Source of the DNA: an uncultured Pseudomonas sp. | Lineage (GTDB): Bacteria > Pseudomonadota > Gammaproteobacteria > Pseudomonadales > Pseudomonadaceae | Assembly: GCF_913774235.1 (NCBI RefSeq) | Contig: NZ_CAJYDW010000019.1 | Location: 248,001-312,000, forward strand | Length of the DNA stretch: 64,000 bases | Direction of reading: 5' to 3' | In this document: one piece after another, positions 55,347-64,000 of the stretch | How the letters are laid out: every line of letters begins with the position of its first letter | How positions within the stretch are numbered: the first letter of the stretch is position 1 | Translations under genes and position numbers: made by a program | Notes under the pieces: generated by a model | What the model saw: the letters and a program-made list of their open reading frames with translations, nothing else | What the model was told of the DNA's origin: nothing | The model's database searches: none

Positions 55347-56540
55347 ATGAGCTACAACGGCCTGCTCGACCTGACGGTCTGGCAACTGGTGCTGGTCACC
55401 CTGGTGCTGACCCACCTGACCATCGTCAGCGTCACCGTCTACCTGCATCGCTACTCCGCCCACCGATCGCTGGAGCTGCACCCTGCGCTCAAGCATGCCT
55501 TTCGCTTCTGGCTGTGGCTGACCACGGCGATGAACACTCGTGAGTGGACCGCCATCCACCGCAAGCACCACGCCAAATGCGAAACCGTGGACGATCCCCA
55601 CAGCCCAGTGCACAAGGGGCTGGCCACGGTGGTTCGCCGTGGCGCCGAGCTGTACAAGGCCGAGGCGAGTAACGCCGAGACGCTGCGTATCTATGGCAAG
55701 AACTGCCCGGACGACTGGATCGAGCGCAAGCTCTATTCCAATCAGCGTACTCGCAACCTGGGCGTCGTGCTGATGCTGCTGATCGATGTCGCCCTGTTCG
55801 GTGCCCTGGGCCTCACCGTCTGGGCGATCCAGATGGTCTGGATTCCCTTCTGGGCCGCCGGTGTGGTCAATGGCCTGGGCCATGCGGTGGGTTATCGCAA
55901 CTTCGAATGCCGCGACGCCGCGACCAACCTGGTGCCCTGGGGCATCGTCATTGGCGGTGAAGAGCTGCACAACAACCACCACACCTATCCGAATTCGGCC
56001 AAGCTGTCGGTCAAGCGCTGGGAATTCGACATGGGTTGGGCCTGGATCAAGCTGTTCACCTGGCTGCGTCTGGCCAAGGTCAATCGCATCGCGCCCATCG
56101 CCCATCGCATCGAGGGCAAGGGACAGCTGGACATGGATACCGCCATGGCCATCCTCAACAACCGTTTCCAGATCATGGCCCAGTACCGCAAGCAGGTGAT
56201 CGGCCCGCTGCTGCGTCAGGAGCGTGGCAGCGCCGCCCCCGCCCAGCGTCCGCTGTTCCGCCGTGCCCGTGGCCTGCTGGCTCGCGAAACCAGCCTGCTA
56301 AAGGCCCGTCATCAGCTGCGCATCGACGAACTCCTCGAGCACAGCCAGGCGCTCAGGCTGATCTACGAAAAGCGCCTGGCGCTGCAACAGATCTGGGCGC
56401 GCACCAGCGCCAACGGACACGACATGCTGGCGGCGACCCGGCAGTGGATTGGCGAGGCGGAGGCCAGTGGCATCCAGTCCCTGCGTGAGTTCGCCGAGCA
56501 GCTGAAGACCTACTCCCTGAGGCCTGCCGGGACCGCCTGA
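55347..56540 (+). CDS. desA: membrane fatty acid desaturase (DesA-like, delta-9)
   Basis: A 397-residue inner-membrane di-iron desaturase. The three His boxes are intact: HRYSAHR at 34-40, HRKHH at 71-75 and HNNHH at 208-212. Four membrane segments flank them. The C-terminal 130 residues are a soluble helical extension. It adds a double bond to phospholipid acyl chains, using oxygen. Its promoter must lie in the region shared with oscA. Confidence 0.93.
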   Translation: MSYNGLLDLTVWQLVLVTLVLTHLTIVSVTVYLHRYSAHRSLELHPALKHAFRFWLWLTTAMNTREWTAIHRKHHAKCETVDDPHSPVHKGLATVVRRGAELYKAEASNAETLRIYGKNCPDDWIERKLYSNQRTRNLGVVLMLLIDVALFGALGLTVWAIQMVWIPFWAAGVVNGLGHAVGYRNFECRDAATNLVPWGIVIGGEELHNNHHTYPNSAKLSVKRWEFDMGWAWIKLFTWLRLAKVNRIAPIAHRIEGKGQLDMDTAMAILNNRFQIMAQYRKQVIGPLLRQERGSAAPAQRPLFRRARGLLARETSLLKARHQLRIDELLEHSQALRLIYEKRLALQQIWARTSANGHDMLAATRQWIGEAEASGIQSLREFAEQLKTYSLRPAGTA

Positions 56541-56556
56541 GAAGGGCTTCACAAAA

Positions 56557-56575
56557 GCCCGCCGAAGCGGCGGGC
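56557..56575 (+). terminator. hairpin after desA
   Basis: An 8-bp stem GCCCGCCG/CGGCGGGC with a 3-base loop, 16 bp after the desA stop. No T run follows, so it is a weak or rho-assisted end. Confidence 0.5.
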
Positions 56576-56654
56576 GGCGCCGTGCACTGATTGAACCTGG
56601 CGGGCTCTGATCGGCTCTAATCCCCTCAGGACCCCGCGTAGGCGCATTTGTATT

Positions 56655-57632
56655 ATGGACGAACAACCCCTGCTGTCTGCTCTTCCCACCCCGGAGGAGA
56701 ATCTGCTGGCTCTGCTGCATGCCCGGGCCGAGACAGACCGCCTGCGTGATCGCGAGCAGCTGTTCAGCGCGCTCCTGGAAAGCGTCAACGCCGTGCTCTG
56801 GGCGCTGGATTGGCGCACCCGGCAGATCATCTACGTTAGCCCCGCCTACGAACAGATCTTCGGCCGCTCCCAGTCGCTGGTGTTGAGCGACTACAGCACC
56901 TGGCTCAACAACATCTATCCGGATGACCTCGAGTACGCCCAGCGCACGTTGGAGCAAGTGATCGACCAGGGTGCCGTGGAGTCGCGGGAGTACCGTATCA
57001 TCCGCGCCGACGGGGAGATCCGCTGGCTCAGCGACAAGTGCTTCGTCAGCCAGCGCAGCGAGGCGGGCATGCCCCTGCTGGTGGTAGGCATCGCCGAAGA
57101 CATCACCGAAAAGAAACGCATGGAGGAAGAGCTGCAGCGGCTCGCCACCACCGATGTCCTGACCCGTAGCAGCAACCGCCGGCATTTCTTCGAAAGCGCG
57201 CAACGCGCCTTCGAGTTCGCCCAGAGCGAAGGCGAGTCCCTGGCTTTCCTGTTGCTCGACATCGACGACTTCAAGAAGATCAACGACCGTTTCGGCCACC
57301 AGATGGGCGATCAGGTGTTACAGCGTGTTGCCGAATGCGGGGCCCAGACCACCCGGCGCGGCGACCTGTTCGGTCGCATCGGCGGTGAAGAGTTCGCGCT
57401 GCTGCTGCCCGGTTGCGATGCAGAACTCGCCCTGCAGATCGGAAGCCGTCTACAACGCGCGGTTCGGCAGCTCGCGGTCCCCACGACCGATGGTCCACTC
57501 AAAGTAACCATCAGTCAGGGTTTGGCGGTACTGCGTGAGGGTGATGTTTCGCTCGATACCCTCTACGTACGCGCGGACGAGGCCATGTACCAAGCCAAGC
57601 GGCAGGGTAAAGATCAGATCGTTCACGGCTAG
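56655..57632 (+). CDS. PAS-GGDEF diguanylate cyclase
   Basis: A 325-residue cytosolic enzyme making c-di-GMP. A short coiled coil (about 15-40) precedes a PAS domain (about 40-160; YRIIRADGEIRWLSDKCFV). The GGDEF domain (about 165-322) has the active-site GGEEF near 240. An RxxD inhibitory site is not obvious in the residues just before it. It precedes the porin gene, as in PAO1. Confidence 0.93.
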   Translation: MDEQPLLSALPTPEENLLALLHARAETDRLRDREQLFSALLESVNAVLWALDWRTRQIIYVSPAYEQIFGRSQSLVLSDYSTWLNNIYPDDLEYAQRTLEQVIDQGAVESREYRIIRADGEIRWLSDKCFVSQRSEAGMPLLVVGIAEDITEKKRMEEELQRLATTDVLTRSSNRRHFFESAQRAFEFAQSEGESLAFLLLDIDDFKKINDRFGHQMGDQVLQRVAECGAQTTRRGDLFGRIGGEEFALLLPGCDAELALQIGSRLQRAVRQLAVPTTDGPLKVTISQGLAVLREGDVSLDTLYVRADEAMYQAKRQGKDQIVHG

Positions 57633-57851
57633 ACGAAATGCTTTTTTGCAATTAGCTTTCGCAACGTGGAAGACAGTGGCAGGGGGACTGTGCTGGAGAT
57701 CGCAATCAAAAAGTCGATCAGGCACGGAAAATTCCTCAAATTGAAACAAAAGCCCTCTAGCTTTCCCTTCCGCATGGCCCGTCGGGCATTTCACCAGCAG
57801 GCGCTGACACCTCTGGTGACTGCATAACAACGATTTACCCTTGGAGCACAT

Positions 57852-59216
57852 ATGGTCAAGAAGCCCCTGGTGGTTGCGGTCTCCGCAGCCTGCCTGAACC
57901 TGTCCCTGATCGCCGCCTCGCAAGCCGCCGGCTTCATCGAGGACAGCAAAGCCACGCTGAGCCTGCGCAACTTCTACTACAACAACGACAACCGCAACGA
58001 AGCCTCCTACGCTGCCCGCAACCCCTCCAAGGTCGAGGAGTGGGGCCAGGGCTTCCTGCTGAACTATCAGTCGGGCTTCACCCAGGGCACCGTTGGTTTC
58101 GGTGTCGACGCCATCGGCATGCTGGGCCTGCGCCTTGATGGCAGCGGCCATGCCGGTCGTGCTACCAACTCCAACCAGCCGGGCACCATGTTCCCGCGCG
58201 AGACCGACAACAGCTCCGTCGACGAGTTCTCAAGCGTCGGTGCTACTGCCAAGATGAAGATCTCCGAAACCGAGTTCCGCTACGGCACCCTGATGCCCAA
58301 GCTGCCGGTTGTGGTCTTCAACGACGGTCGTCTGCTGCCGCAGACCTACCAAGGTGCTCAGGTGACGTCCAAGGACATCAAGAACCTGACCCTGACCGGC
58401 GGCCAGTTGCAGAGCGCGAAAAACCGTAACTCCACCGATCAGGACCAACTGTCCATCGCTGGCTCCAACAGCGGTACCACTGCACGTGACAGCAACAAGT
58501 TCAACTTCATCGGCGGTGATTACAAGGTCACCAAAGACCTGACCCTGCAGTACTACTTCGGTCAGCTGGAAGACTTCTACAACCAGCACTTCCTGGGTCT
58601 GACCCACAGCGTCAAGCTGGGCGACGGTACCTTCAAGACCGACCTGCGCTACTTCAATAGCAAAGGCAATGGCGATAACAAGGACGCCGATACCCAAGGC
58701 GCCTTTTATGCTTCTTCGGGCTACTACGGTGGCACCCGTACCCGTGGCGAAGTGGATAACCGTCTCTACAGCGGCCTGTTCACCTACTCCATCTACGGCC
58801 ACACCCTGGGCCTGGGCTACCAGAACACCAGCGGCGACAGCAACTTCCCGTATCTGAACGAGGCTGGTGGTGCTTCGACCTACACCATCACCGATATTCA
58901 GATCAACAACTTCACCCGTTCCGGCGAAGACACCTGGCAAGCTCGCTACTCCTATGACTTCGGTCAGCTGGGCGTGAAGGGCCTGACCGCTGGTGTCATC
59001 TATCAGCGCGGCGACAACATCCGCACCTCCGCTGGTAGTGATTTCATGGAGTGGGAGCGCGACCTGACCGTCAGCTACGTCATTCCGGAAGGCCAGCTGA
59101 AAGGTCTGGGCTTCACCTGGCGTAACGCCATGCTGCGTACCGACCTGCCGGCCGCTACCCAGCGTGATCAGGACGAGAACCGTCTGATCGTCAGCTACAC
59201 CCTGCCGCTGCTCTAA
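57852..59216 (+). CDS. OprD family outer-membrane porin
   Basis: A 454-residue protein. The signal peptide ends after SQA (residue 25). FIEDSKATLSLRNFYYNND is the classic OprD-family start, followed by an 18-strand barrel ending in a C-terminal aromatic-rich strand (LIVSYTLPLL). Position next to a GGDEF gene and aguA suggests the OprE orthologue, but small-substrate specificity cannot be read from sequence. A good GGAG site and a strong terminator frame the gene. Confidence 0.94.
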   Translation: MVKKPLVVAVSAACLNLSLIAASQAAGFIEDSKATLSLRNFYYNNDNRNEASYAARNPSKVEEWGQGFLLNYQSGFTQGTVGFGVDAIGMLGLRLDGSGHAGRATNSNQPGTMFPRETDNSSVDEFSSVGATAKMKISETEFRYGTLMPKLPVVVFNDGRLLPQTYQGAQVTSKDIKNLTLTGGQLQSAKNRNSTDQDQLSIAGSNSGTTARDSNKFNFIGGDYKVTKDLTLQYYFGQLEDFYNQHFLGLTHSVKLGDGTFKTDLRYFNSKGNGDNKDADTQGAFYASSGYYGGTRTRGEVDNRLYSGLFTYSIYGHTLGLGYQNTSGDSNFPYLNEAGGASTYTITDIQINNFTRSGEDTWQARYSYDFGQLGVKGLTAGVIYQRGDNIRTSAGSDFMEWERDLTVSYVIPEGQLKGLGFTWRNAMLRTDLPAATQRDQDENRLIVSYTLPLL

Positions 59217-59233
59217 GCCGCGTCCAGGTCAAG

Positions 59234-59262
59234 AAAAAGCCCGTCGCAAGACGGGCTTTTTT
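59234..59262 (+). terminator. rho-independent terminator of the porin gene
   Basis: AAAGCCCGTC/GACGGGCTTT stem with GCAA loop and six T on the plus strand. Five A precede it, so it can also serve the convergent aguA transcript. Confidence 0.92.
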
Positions 59263-59278
59263 ATCGCCGCAAAAAACC

Positions 59279-60376
59279 TCAGCGACCGGTCGGCTGCTGC
59301 TGGGTGATGCAGTGGATGTTGCCGCCCCCCAGCAAGATCTCGCGACCGGGCACCTGCACCACTTCATGTTCCGGGAAGCAGGCCTGCAGGGTGCGCAAGG
59401 CCTCGGCGTCCTCAGGGACGTCGAAGGTCGGGGCGATGATGCCGCCGTTGACGATGAGGAAGTTGACGTAGGAAGCGGCCAGGCGCTCGCCGGCACGCCG
59501 AGGCTGGGTGCCCAGGCAGACGTCCACGTCGCGGCATTCCTCCTCGCGGGCGAACAGCGGGCCGGGGGTGACGATGCGGTGCACCTTGAAGGGACGGCCG
59601 CGGGCATCGGTCTCTCGCTCCAGCACGGCCAAGGCCTCGCGGCAGCGGCTGTAGTTGGGGTCCGCTGCGTCGTCGCACCAGCTCAGCAGTACCTCCCCGG
59701 GGCGCACGTAGCAGCAGAAGTTGTCCACGTGACCATTGGTCTCGTCGTTATAGAGGCCGTGGGGCAACCAGACGACCTTGTCCACCGCCAGGTAGTCGCT
59801 CAGGTAGCGCTCGATCTCGGAGCGATCCAGATGTGGATTGCGATTGGGATTGAGCAGGCATTCCTCGGTGGTGATCAGGGTGCCTTCGCCATCCACGTGG
59901 ATGGAGCCGCCTTCGAGGACGAAGTCCGGTGTGCGGTAACCCGGCAGATTCTCGATCGCCAGGATCTTGCCGGCCACCTGGTCGTCGCGCTGCCAGGGAA
60001 AGTAGAGACCGCCATCCAGGCCGCCCCAGGCATTGAAGCTCCAGTCCACGCCGCGTACGCCGCCGTGGCCGTCGCTGACGAAGGTGGGGCCGGTGTCGCG
60101 GCACCAGGCGTCATCGTTGCTGATTTCCACCACGCGGATGTTCGGGTGCTGCAGGCGCGCCCGGGCATTCTCGTACTGGCCTGCGGAGGCACCGACGGTG
60201 ACCGGCTCGAAGCGAGCGATGGCCTGGGCGACGGCGGTGAAGGCGGCCTGCGCTGGCTTGCCGCCGAGGCGCCAGTTATCGGCGCGCTCGGGCCAGACCA
60301 TCCAGATCTGGCGCTGGTCGGCCCATTCGGCGGGCATGTGAAAGCCGTCGGCACGCGGCGTGGTGAGGGTGGTCAT
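59279..60376 (-). CDS. aguA: agmatine deiminase AguA
   Basis: A 365-residue enzyme that converts agmatine to N-carbamoylputrescine and ammonia. Motifs: [57 protein letters not shown], and the catalytic Cys near 357 in [14 protein letters not shown] precedes the ATG at 60376. The usual partner genes aguB and aguR are not beside it. Confidence 0.95.
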   Translation of the reverse strand: MTTLTTPRADGFHMPAEWADQRQIWMVWPERADNWRLGGKPAQAAFTAVAQAIARFEPVTVGASAGQYENARARLQHPNIRVVEISNDDAWCRDTGPTFVSDGHGGVRGVDWSFNAWGGLDGGLYFPWQRDDQVAGKILAIENLPGYRTPDFVLEGGSIHVDGEGTLITTEECLLNPNRNPHLDRSEIERYLSDYLAVDKVVWLPHGLYNDETNGHVDNFCCYVRPGEVLLSWCDDAADPNYSRCREALAVLERETDARGRPFKVHRIVTPGPLFAREEECRDVDVCLGTQPRRAGERLAASYVNFLIVNGGIIAPTFDVPEDAEALRTLQACFPEHEVVQVPGREILLGGGNIHCITQQQPTGR

Positions 60377-60556
60377 GGCAAGGCTCTCCGTCAGAGTCTT
60401 CGTGGCTTTGGAAGGTGCGGGACAGTTGGCGCGGGAGCGTCCGGGAGGGTTGCAGCCGGTACACCATGGGGCGCGCGAAGTCCGCAGTCTATCTTCTGAG
60501 TGGTACGGAGTGTCCGCGATGCGGGAGGCGGGGAGCCGCCGATCGCGAGTGGAGGA

Positions 60557-60591
60557 GCCTTGCCGATCAATTCCAGAGCGATCGGCAAGGC
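60557..60591 (-). terminator. hairpin after the spuI-like gene
   Basis: A 12-bp perfect stem GCCTTGCCGATC/GATCGGCAAGGC with an 11-base loop, 6 bp after the stop codon. It separates the synthetase gene from aguA. Confidence 0.7.
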
Positions 60592-60596
60592 GCGGC

Positions 60597-61973
60597 TCAC
60601 ACGGTATGCAGGTACCAGTTGTACTCAAGGTCGGAGATGGAGTGTTCGAACTCCTCCAGCTCGTGCTCCTTGCAGGCGACGAAGATGTCGATGTACTTGG
60701 GATCTATGTACTCCGCCATCACCGAGCTGTCGTCCAGATAGCGTAGGGCGTCGCGTAGGTTGTTCGGCAGGCTCTGCTCGTGCTGCTCGTAGGAGTTGCC
60801 CTCGGTGACCGGGCCGGGCTCGATCTGCCGCGTGATGCCATGGTGCACGCCGGCCAGGACGCCAGCCAGCAGCAGATAGGGGTTGGCGTCGGCGCCCGCT
60901 ACCCGATGCTCGATGCGATGGGCTTCCGGGGTGCCGGTCGGGACGCGCAGCGCAGTGGTGCGGTTGTCCAGGCCCCAGCTCGGGGCATTGGGCACGAAGA
61001 ACTGTGAGCCGAAGCGGCGATAGCTGTTCACGTTGGGGCAGAGGAAGGCCATGCAGGCGGGCAGGGTCTCGAGCACACCGCCGATGGCGTGACGCAAGGC
61101 GGCGTTCTGCTCGGGATCCTCGCCGGCGAAGATGTTGCGACCTTCCTTGTCCAGCAGGGAAATATGCACGTGCAGGCCGTTGCCCGCCTGGCCCGGATAG
61201 GGCTTGGCCATGAAGGTGGTATCCATCTCATGGTCGTAGGCGACGTTCTTGATCAGGCGCTTGAGCAGCACGGCGTAGTCGCAGGCCTTGATCGGGTCGG
61301 CGACGTGGTTGAGGTTGACCTCGAATTGCGCCGGCGCCGATTCGGCGACGATGGCGTCGGCCGGAATACCCTGGGCACGAGCGCCGTCGATGATGTCCTG
61401 CAGGCAGTCGGCATATTCATCGAGGTCGTCCATGGAATAGACCTGGACCGACTGGGGCCGCTTGCCAGAAATGGGCGAGCGCGGTGGTTGCGGGCGGCCG
61501 TTGATGTTCTCCTGATCGATCAGATAGAACTCCAGCTCGAAGGCAGCGCAGACGGTTAGCCCGAGTTCGTCGAAGCGCTGGACGACCTGGCGGAGGACCT
61601 CACGGGGGTCGGCGAAGAAGGGCTCGCCTTCCATCTCGTGCATGGTCATCAGCAGTTGCGCGGTGGGGCGCTTCTGCCAGGGCTCCATGGAAAGGGTGCC
61701 GGTGATGGGGAAGCAGACGCGGTCGGCGTCGCCTATGTCGAGACCAAGACCGGTGCTTTCGACGGTGGAGCCGGTGATATCGAGGGCGAAGAGCGAAGCG
61801 GGGAGGTTGATTCCTTTCTCGAAGACTTTGGGCAGATTGTTGCGCTCGATGCGTTTGCCACGCACCACGCCATTCATATCCGCAATCAGAAGATCGACGA
61901 ACTGGACCTCGGGGTGTTCCCTGAGGAAGTCGGTCGCTTCATCCAAACGAACGGCACGCGGGGGTACCGACAT
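60597..61973 (-). CDS. spuI: glutamate-polyamine ligase, glutamine synthetase family (SpuI/PuuA-like)
   Basis: A 458-residue ATP-dependent ligase that gamma-glutamylates putrescine or a related amine, the entry step of polyamine catabolism. Glutamine-synthetase motifs: [55 protein letters not shown] and [15 protein letters not shown]. The ATG at 61973 (AAGGTG upstream) is used; the longer frame is spurious. It is divergent from spuA. Confidence 0.9.
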   Translation of the reverse strand: MSVPPRAVRLDEATDFLREHPEVQFVDLLIADMNGVVRGKRIERNNLPKVFEKGINLPASLFALDITGSTVESTGLGLDIGDADRVCFPITGTLSMEPWQKRPTAQLLMTMHEMEGEPFFADPREVLRQVVQRFDELGLTVCAAFELEFYLIDQENINGRPQPPRSPISGKRPQSVQVYSMDDLDEYADCLQDIIDGARAQGIPADAIVAESAPAQFEVNLNHVADPIKACDYAVLLKRLIKNVAYDHEMDTTFMAKPYPGQAGNGLHVHISLLDKEGRNIFAGEDPEQNAALRHAIGGVLETLPACMAFLCPNVNSYRRFGSQFFVPNAPSWGLDNRTTALRVPTGTPEAHRIEHRVAGADANPYLLLAGVLAGVHHGITRQIEPGPVTEGNSYEQHEQSLPNNLRDALRYLDDSSVMAEYIDPKYIDIFVACKEHELEEFEHSISDLEYNWYLHTV

Positions 61974-62379
61974 GATGAAACACCTTTGCTTTTGGCTGCG
62001 CTCGACAAAACGGTTAGCGCCTGACGCGCCTGTTTGCCCAGTGGGCCAACCGCAGTGAGGGCACGAGTGCCCGCTGTCGATCCGACAGCGACCTGAGAGT
62101 ACGGTCTCGCCTGCGCTCCGACGCTTTGCCAGCGCCCCTGTTAAAAATATCAATCAGCGGAGTTACCACACTGGAGTCAATCCGAAAGGCAGGCCAAAGT
62201 CAACTGGGGTCGAGCTTGCCCGCCGGTGGTGCGCGAGCGCCTGTTTTTGGCGCATTCCCCGGCCATAAATGAGCCGCTTCAGAGCTCGTCTGTGCAGAAT
62301 CTCGAAAGTTTTTGCCGGTGGTTGTGAAAAAAAACGAACAAGACTAGGCTCGGATGATCCCAGATCGCCCCGGTGTCCC
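61974..62379. promoter_or_regulatory. divergent control region of the polyamine genes
   Basis: A 406-bp gene-free region with promoters for the spuI-like and spuA genes. AT-rich segments are at about 62140-62165 and 62325-62345. I could not identify a confident operator or a -24/-12 promoter. Confidence 0.4.
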
Positions 62380-63129
62380 ATGTCCACGCTGCCGCTCATA
62401 GGTGTCACAGCCTGTACCAAGCAACTTGGCCTGCATCCCTTCCACATCGCCGGCGACAAGTACCTGCGCGCGGTGGTGGAGGGTGCCGGGGGCATGCCGC
62501 TGGTGATCCCGGCCCTGGCCGATCTCATCGCTACCCAGGCGCTGGTGGAGCGGCTCGATGGGCTGTTGTTCACCGGTTCGCCCTCCAATGTCGAACCCCA
62601 CCACTACCAGGGTACGCCCAGCGAACCCGGTACCCTCCACGACGCCGCCCGGGATGCCGTGACCCTGCCGCTGCTGCGCGCCGCCGTGGCCGCGGGCGTG
62701 CCGGTGCTGGGCATCTGCCGTGGCTTCCAGGAGATGAACGTGGCCTTCGGCGGCAGCCTGCACCAGAAAGTCCACGAGGCCGGTCCGTTCATGGATCACC
62801 GCGAGCGGGGCGAGACGCTGGAAGAGCACTATGGCCTGCACCATCCGGTCGAGGTCCAGCCGGGTGGGGTATTCGAGGACCTGGACCTGCCGGCGAGTTT
62901 CGAGGTGAATTCCATCCATGGCCAGGGCATCGACCGGCTCGCCCCTGGACTGCGCGCCGAGGCGCTGGCCCCCGATGGCCTGATCGAAGCCGTTTCTGTG
63001 AAGGACGCCCGTGCCTTCGCCTGCGGTGTGCAGTGGCACCCGGAATGGCAGGTGCGCAGCCATCCCGTGTACCTTGCCCTGTTCAAGGCGTTCGGCACCG
63101 CTTGCCAGGAGCGCGCTGCCGGTCGTTGA
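62380..63129 (+). CDS. spuA: gamma-glutamyl-GABA hydrolase, class I glutamine amidotransferase-like (SpuA/PuuD)
   Basis: A 249-residue hydrolase that releases GABA from gamma-glutamyl-GABA. The nucleophile elbow GICRGFQEMN has its Cys near residue 114. The conserved NSIHGQGID and CGVQWHPEW provide the catalytic His and Glu. The released GABA is the substrate of gabT in this window. The start is ATG 62380. Confidence 0.93.
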   Translation: MSTLPLIGVTACTKQLGLHPFHIAGDKYLRAVVEGAGGMPLVIPALADLIATQALVERLDGLLFTGSPSNVEPHHYQGTPSEPGTLHDAARDAVTLPLLRAAVAAGVPVLGICRGFQEMNVAFGGSLHQKVHEAGPFMDHRERGETLEEHYGLHHPVEVQPGGVFEDLDLPASFEVNSIHGQGIDRLAPGLRAEALAPDGLIEAVSVKDARAFACGVQWHPEWQVRSHPVYLALFKAFGTACQERAAGR

Positions 63130-63161
63130 CTGTCTATCCCGCTCGAACCTTCGAGGTCTTT

Positions 63162-64000
63162 ATGAGCACCCCCCTTGACCGGCTGACCGCCTGGTTGAAA
63201 GAACGCAAGATCACCGAAGTGGAATGTCTGGTCGCCGACCTGACCGGCATCGCCCGCGGCAAGATTTCACCCACCGCCAAGTTCCTCAACGAAAAGGGCA
63301 TGCGCCTGCCGGAGAGCGTGCTCCTGCAGAGCGTGACCGGCGACTACGTCGACGACGACATCTACTACGAGTTGCTCGACCCGGCCGACATCGACATGCA
63401 CTGCCGACCGGATGACCGGGCGATCTTCCTGGTGCCCTGGGCGCTGGAGCCTACCGCCCTGGTGATCCACGACACCTATGACAAGCGCGGCATCCCCATC
63501 GAACTGTCGCCGCGCAACCTGCTCAAGAAGGTGCTCAAGCTCTACGCCGAACGTGGCTGGCAGCCCATCGTCGCGCCGGAGATGGAGTTCTACCTGACCA
63601 AGCGCAGCGACGATCCCGACTATCCGCTGCAACCCCCGGTGGGTCGTTCCGGCCGCCAGGAGACCGGGCGCCAGTCTTTTTCCATCGACGCCGCCAACGA
63701 ATTCGATCCGCTGTTCGAGGACATGTACGACTGGTGTGAAGCCCAGGAGCTGGATCTGGATACCCTGATCCATGAAGAAGGTACCGCCCAGATGGAGATC
63801 AACTTCCGTCATGGCGATCCGCTGCACCTGGCCGACCAGATCTTCGTCTTCAAGCGCACCCTGCGCGAGGCGGCCCTCAAGCACAATGTCACCGCCACCT
63901 TCATGGCCAAGCCCATGACAGGCGAGCCGGGCAGCGCCATGCACCTGCACCAGAGCGTGGTGGATCCCAAGACCGGTAAGACGGTCTTCTCCAACCCCGA
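63162..64000 (+). CDS. spuB: glutamate-polyamine ligase, glutamine synthetase family (SpuB/PuuA-like), cut by window edge
   Basis: The first 279 codons of a second gamma-glutamylpolyamine synthetase. VECLVADLTGIARGK, IVAPEMEFYL, HEEGTAQMEINFRHGDPLHLADQIFVFKRTLREAA and MHLHQSV match the family. GAGG precedes the ATG, 32 bp after spuA, so the two form one operon. It differs clearly from the spuI-like copy, suggesting different amine preferences. Confidence 0.92.
   Translation, partial: MSTPLDRLTAWLKERKITEVECLVADLTGIARGKISPTAKFLNEKGMRLPESVLLQSVTGDYVDDDIYYELLDPADIDMHCRPDDRAIFLVPWALEPTALVIHDTYDKRGIPIELSPRNLLKKVLKLYAERGWQPIVAPEMEFYLTKRSDDPDYPLQPPVGRSGRQETGRQSFSIDAANEFDPLFEDMYDWCEAQELDLDTLIHEEGTAQMEINFRHGDPLHLADQIFVFKRTLREAALKHNVTATFMAKPMTGEPGSAMHLHQSVVDPKTGKTVFSNP

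Overview
The window is high-GC chromosomal DNA of a Pseudomonas. Three things support this: genes packed on both strands with strong AGGAGG-type ribosome sites, dispersed palindromic repeats of Pseudomonas type, and gene order. From about 45 kb to the right edge the order gabD-gabT, cysAWT-sbp-oscA, desA, diguanylate cyclase, OprD-family porin, aguA, spuI-like, spuA-like, spuB-like follows, with gaps, the order I recall from P. aeruginosa PAO1. The species cannot be fixed from sequence alone. The P. oryzihabitans/psychrotolerans group is a guess.

Layout. 0-3.4 kb: truncated SDR dehydrogenase, a small coiled-coil protein, a secreted protein and a secreted curlin-repeat (amyloid-like) protein with similar signal peptides. 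3.4-5.95 kb: an AT-rich island, clearly foreign in base composition, with two genes: an FRG-domain protein and an unrecognised partner. This is the best candidate for an undescribed (defence or toxin-like) system. 6-19.4 kb: TetR/hydrolase divergent pair with two matching operators, PhzF-like isomerase, a phosphatase preceded by a Pho box, class II aldolase, hybrid histidine kinase, MFS carrier, a LeuA-like enzyme without its regulatory domain, and AraC and MarR regulators. 19.4-28.6 kb: MFS carrier; a QseBC/PmrAB-type two-component system; PepSY and cytochrome b genes; a CDF metal exporter with a hexanucleotide-repeat His-rich tail; a phosphoethanolamine-transferase-like enzyme; cytochrome b561; and mntP behind a yybP-ykoY manganese riboswitch. 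29.1-32.9 kb: pstSCAB with a Pho box and no phoU. 33-44.6 kb: repeats, RimK-like ATP-grasp enzyme, 3-methyladenine glycosylase, a GH15 remnant, SDR, chemoreceptor, two NAD(P)-binding oxidoreductases, PQQ-type sugar dehydrogenase, and a guanidinium exporter behind a guanidine-II riboswitch. 44.7 kb: tRNA-Arg(CCG). 45-64 kb: GABA catabolism, an HDOD protein, a chemoreceptor, sulfate import, fatty acid desaturase, diguanylate cyclase, porin, agmatine/polyamine catabolism.

The regulatory layer ties genes together. Pho boxes mark the phosphatase and pst as phosphate-starvation genes. A 21-bp element present twice (20 of 21 bases identical) sits upstream of both the PepSY gene and the phosphoethanolamine-transferase-like gene, suggesting one regulon run by the adjacent response regulator. 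Two riboswitches control metal and guanidinium efflux. The polyamine genes at the right edge feed into gabT/gabD (putrescine to GABA to succinate).
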